Below the pieces are notes generated by a model. That model was not told the DNA's origin and did not search any database. It was given only the letters and a program-made list of their open reading frames with translations. From assembly GCA_023445445.1 (NCBI GenBank), contig JAEXLD010000117.1, forward strand, positions 5,123 through 69,122: a stretch of 64,000 nt of DNA. The letters run 5' to 3'. Of this stretch, positions 62,899-64,000 are shown one piece after another. The DNA comes from Bacillota bacterium. Lineage in GTDB: Bacteria > Bacillota > Clostridia > Clostridiales > Clostridiaceae. Made by a program: the position numbers and the translations under genes. Within the stretch, counting starts at the first letter, position 1, and every line of letters begins with the position of its first letter.

Positions 62899-64000
62899 CT
62901 ACTTCTTAGTAACATTAACAGTATTACCTTCACTTGTTACCGTCACTCTAGGATTTGAATTATCATCATCTTTAACTATTATTTCAACCTTTTTAGATGT
63001 GTTGTTAACTACTTTTAATTTTATTCCTGAATTATCAGTGGCTTCAGATCTTTTTTCGCTTACTATTTCAAGAACTATATCCTCTGATTTTGGAGTAAAC
63101 TCTTTCCCCTCTATGGAATTATCTTTAGGATAATAGGAATCAGATGTTTTATACTTATAATATATTTTTCCTGATATCTCTTCTAATGATATTTCTACAT
63201 TTTCAATTTTATCATTATCTGAATAAATATAACTTTCCCTAGTATCATCCTTTGCTTTTCCTATTGTTACTGTAGGTAATTCTGATAAAGAGGATTTTAT
63301 CATCATTACAAAGTCATTTATATCTTCCTGATTATTTCTCTCCTCTATAGTAGATCCATAGGCTCCACTGGCTTCTCCATTACTAAACAAAACTTCTTTT
63401 CCATATACATTATTTAATGTCCAATTTAAATATTCCATATCCTCATCTGATAATTTAGGCACTGCATGGAATTCTAAATTCATAACTCCAGCTAATTCTT
63501 CTTGAGATTTTGAGGATATTGATATATTTGTAATAACTACTTTTCTTTCATAATTTTCAACTGAAGAAATAAAGGTTTTTAAGGCTTCATAGCTTCCTGA
63601 AAAATTAATTGCCACTTTAAGTTGTTCTGATGTTGCTGCATTTGATGATGATGGCTCTTGAGATATTTGTCCCTCATCACCTTCTGTATTTGTATTAGCA
63701 CTTTCCTTATTGGCTACTTCACCACTAGTTTTTTCTATATCACCTGAATATTCATTTGCTATAGCTTTTAATGAACTTTCTGGCTTTATTATTTCTGGTG
63801 ATGTAAGCTTTTCTACTGCTGAGGCTTCTATTGGACTAAAAGCAATATTTCCTTTAAGACCACTATCATTTAGTAATTTATCTAATTCAATTATTATTTT
63901 TTCTTGCATTATTACTGGGTATAATTTTTTAGATTTATCAAGAACTGTTGATTTTAGTATTTTTAGATTTTCTTCTTTAGAATCTAGACTGTTTATAGCC
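62899..64000 (-). CDS. pilO: PilO-like pilus alignment protein, 5' end cut by window edge
   Basis: At least 367 residues. The frame is open from the right window edge with no stop (reading AINSLDSKEENLKILKS before the internal Met at 63909), so the annotated start at 63909 is only an internal ATG. Visible domain: LKVAINFSGSYEALKTFISSVENYERKVVITNISIS, the PilO-type ferredoxin-like fold that pairs with PilN. The middle (residues about 35-85) is Ser/Glu-rich linker. Expected role: aligning subunit of the type IV pilus platform, in the membrane via an N-terminal helix outside the window. Confidence 0.78.
   Translation of the reverse strand, partial: AINSLDSKEENLKILKSTVLDKSKKLYPVIMQEKIIIELDKLLNDSGLKGNIAFSPIEASAVEKLTSPEIIKPESSLKAIANEYSGDIEKTSGEVANKESANTNTEGDEGQISQEPSSSNAATSEQLKVAINFSGSYEALKTFISSVENYERKVVITNISISSKSQEELAGVMNLEFHAVPKLSDEDMEYLNWTLNNVYGKEVLFSNGEASGAYGSTIEERNNQEDINDFVMMIKSSLSELPTVTIGKAKDDTRESYIYSDNDKIENVEISLEEISGKIYYKYKTSDSYYPKDNSIEGKEFTPKSEDIVLEIVSEKRSEATDNSGIKLKVVNNTSKKVEIIVKDDDNSNPRVTVTSEGNTVNVTKK

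Overview
The window looks like a chromosomal segment of a low-GC, spore-forming Firmicute, most likely Clostridium sensu stricto close to C. perfringens. This rests on the very AT-rich intergenic DNA, strong AGGAGG-type ribosome binding sites, ATA/AGA/TTA-rich codon use and the gene set (GlpP-GlpK, Lac-family PTS, oleate hydratase, guaB under a guanine riboswitch, a Gram-positive type IV pilus locus). Species assignment is inference. No rRNA, tRNA, CRISPR array, IS element or prophage was seen. The only clear selfish element is an intein inside the PcrA helicase.

Layout. 1-4.4 kb: a leftward operon for PTS uptake and breakdown of an amino-sugar disaccharide (EIIA, small membrane protein, EIIB, EIIC, MupG-like 6-phosphomuramidase, BadF-type sugar kinase cut by the window edge). 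4.6-7.0 kb: a Sel1-repeat protein. 7.4-9.4 kb: a rightward group of small membrane proteins and an alpha/beta hydrolase, with one frameshifted gene. 9.5-16 kb: leftward RibD-like reductase, GNAT, glpK with a hairpin leader behind glpP, and a polar amino-acid ABC transporter. 16-17 kb: an internally duplicated P-loop ATPase. 17-24.5 kb: ligA, pcrA with intein, a candidate small RNA, and an RsuA-type pseudouridine synthase. 24.6-34 kb: a lipoprotein, three GNATs, a lytic transglycosylase with a triple-tyrosine-type surface protein, YaiI, pgi, and a TetR-controlled cation/proton antiporter. 34-36.8 kb: an amidase, a GNAT, a Cys/Lys/Asp-rich repetitive protein and a His-rich YmaF protein. 36.8-43 kb: an Amt-PII fusion behind a striking leader hairpin, then two MerR circuits. 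43-51 kb: oleate hydratase, redox proteins (flavodoxin, EFR1-type ferredoxin), an APH-like kinase, and an aldo/keto reductase-alcohol dehydrogenase pair under a third MerR. 51-54.5 kb: guaA and guaB. 54.7-64 kb: the distal part of a type IV pilus operon (PilO-like, PilV-like, PilX-like, PilW-like) ending in a 1524-residue exported DUF5057/von Willebrand A protein.

How the genes work together. Catabolic and transport operons (PTS, glp, amino acid, ammonium) each show local RNA or DNA control: a glp leader terminator, an amt leader hairpin and a guanine riboswitch. Three MerR regulators each lie beside a promoter with the 19-bp spacer typical of the family, and a TetR gene has a perfect operator over its own promoter. 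The pilus operon order (pilV, pilX, pilW, then a VWA protein) parallels the Gram-negative pilVWX-pilY1 order and suggests a tip adhesin module. Many intergenic regions carry a dispersed composite repeat (an ATGTARAATG tract next to a short hairpin) that I cannot assign to a known family.
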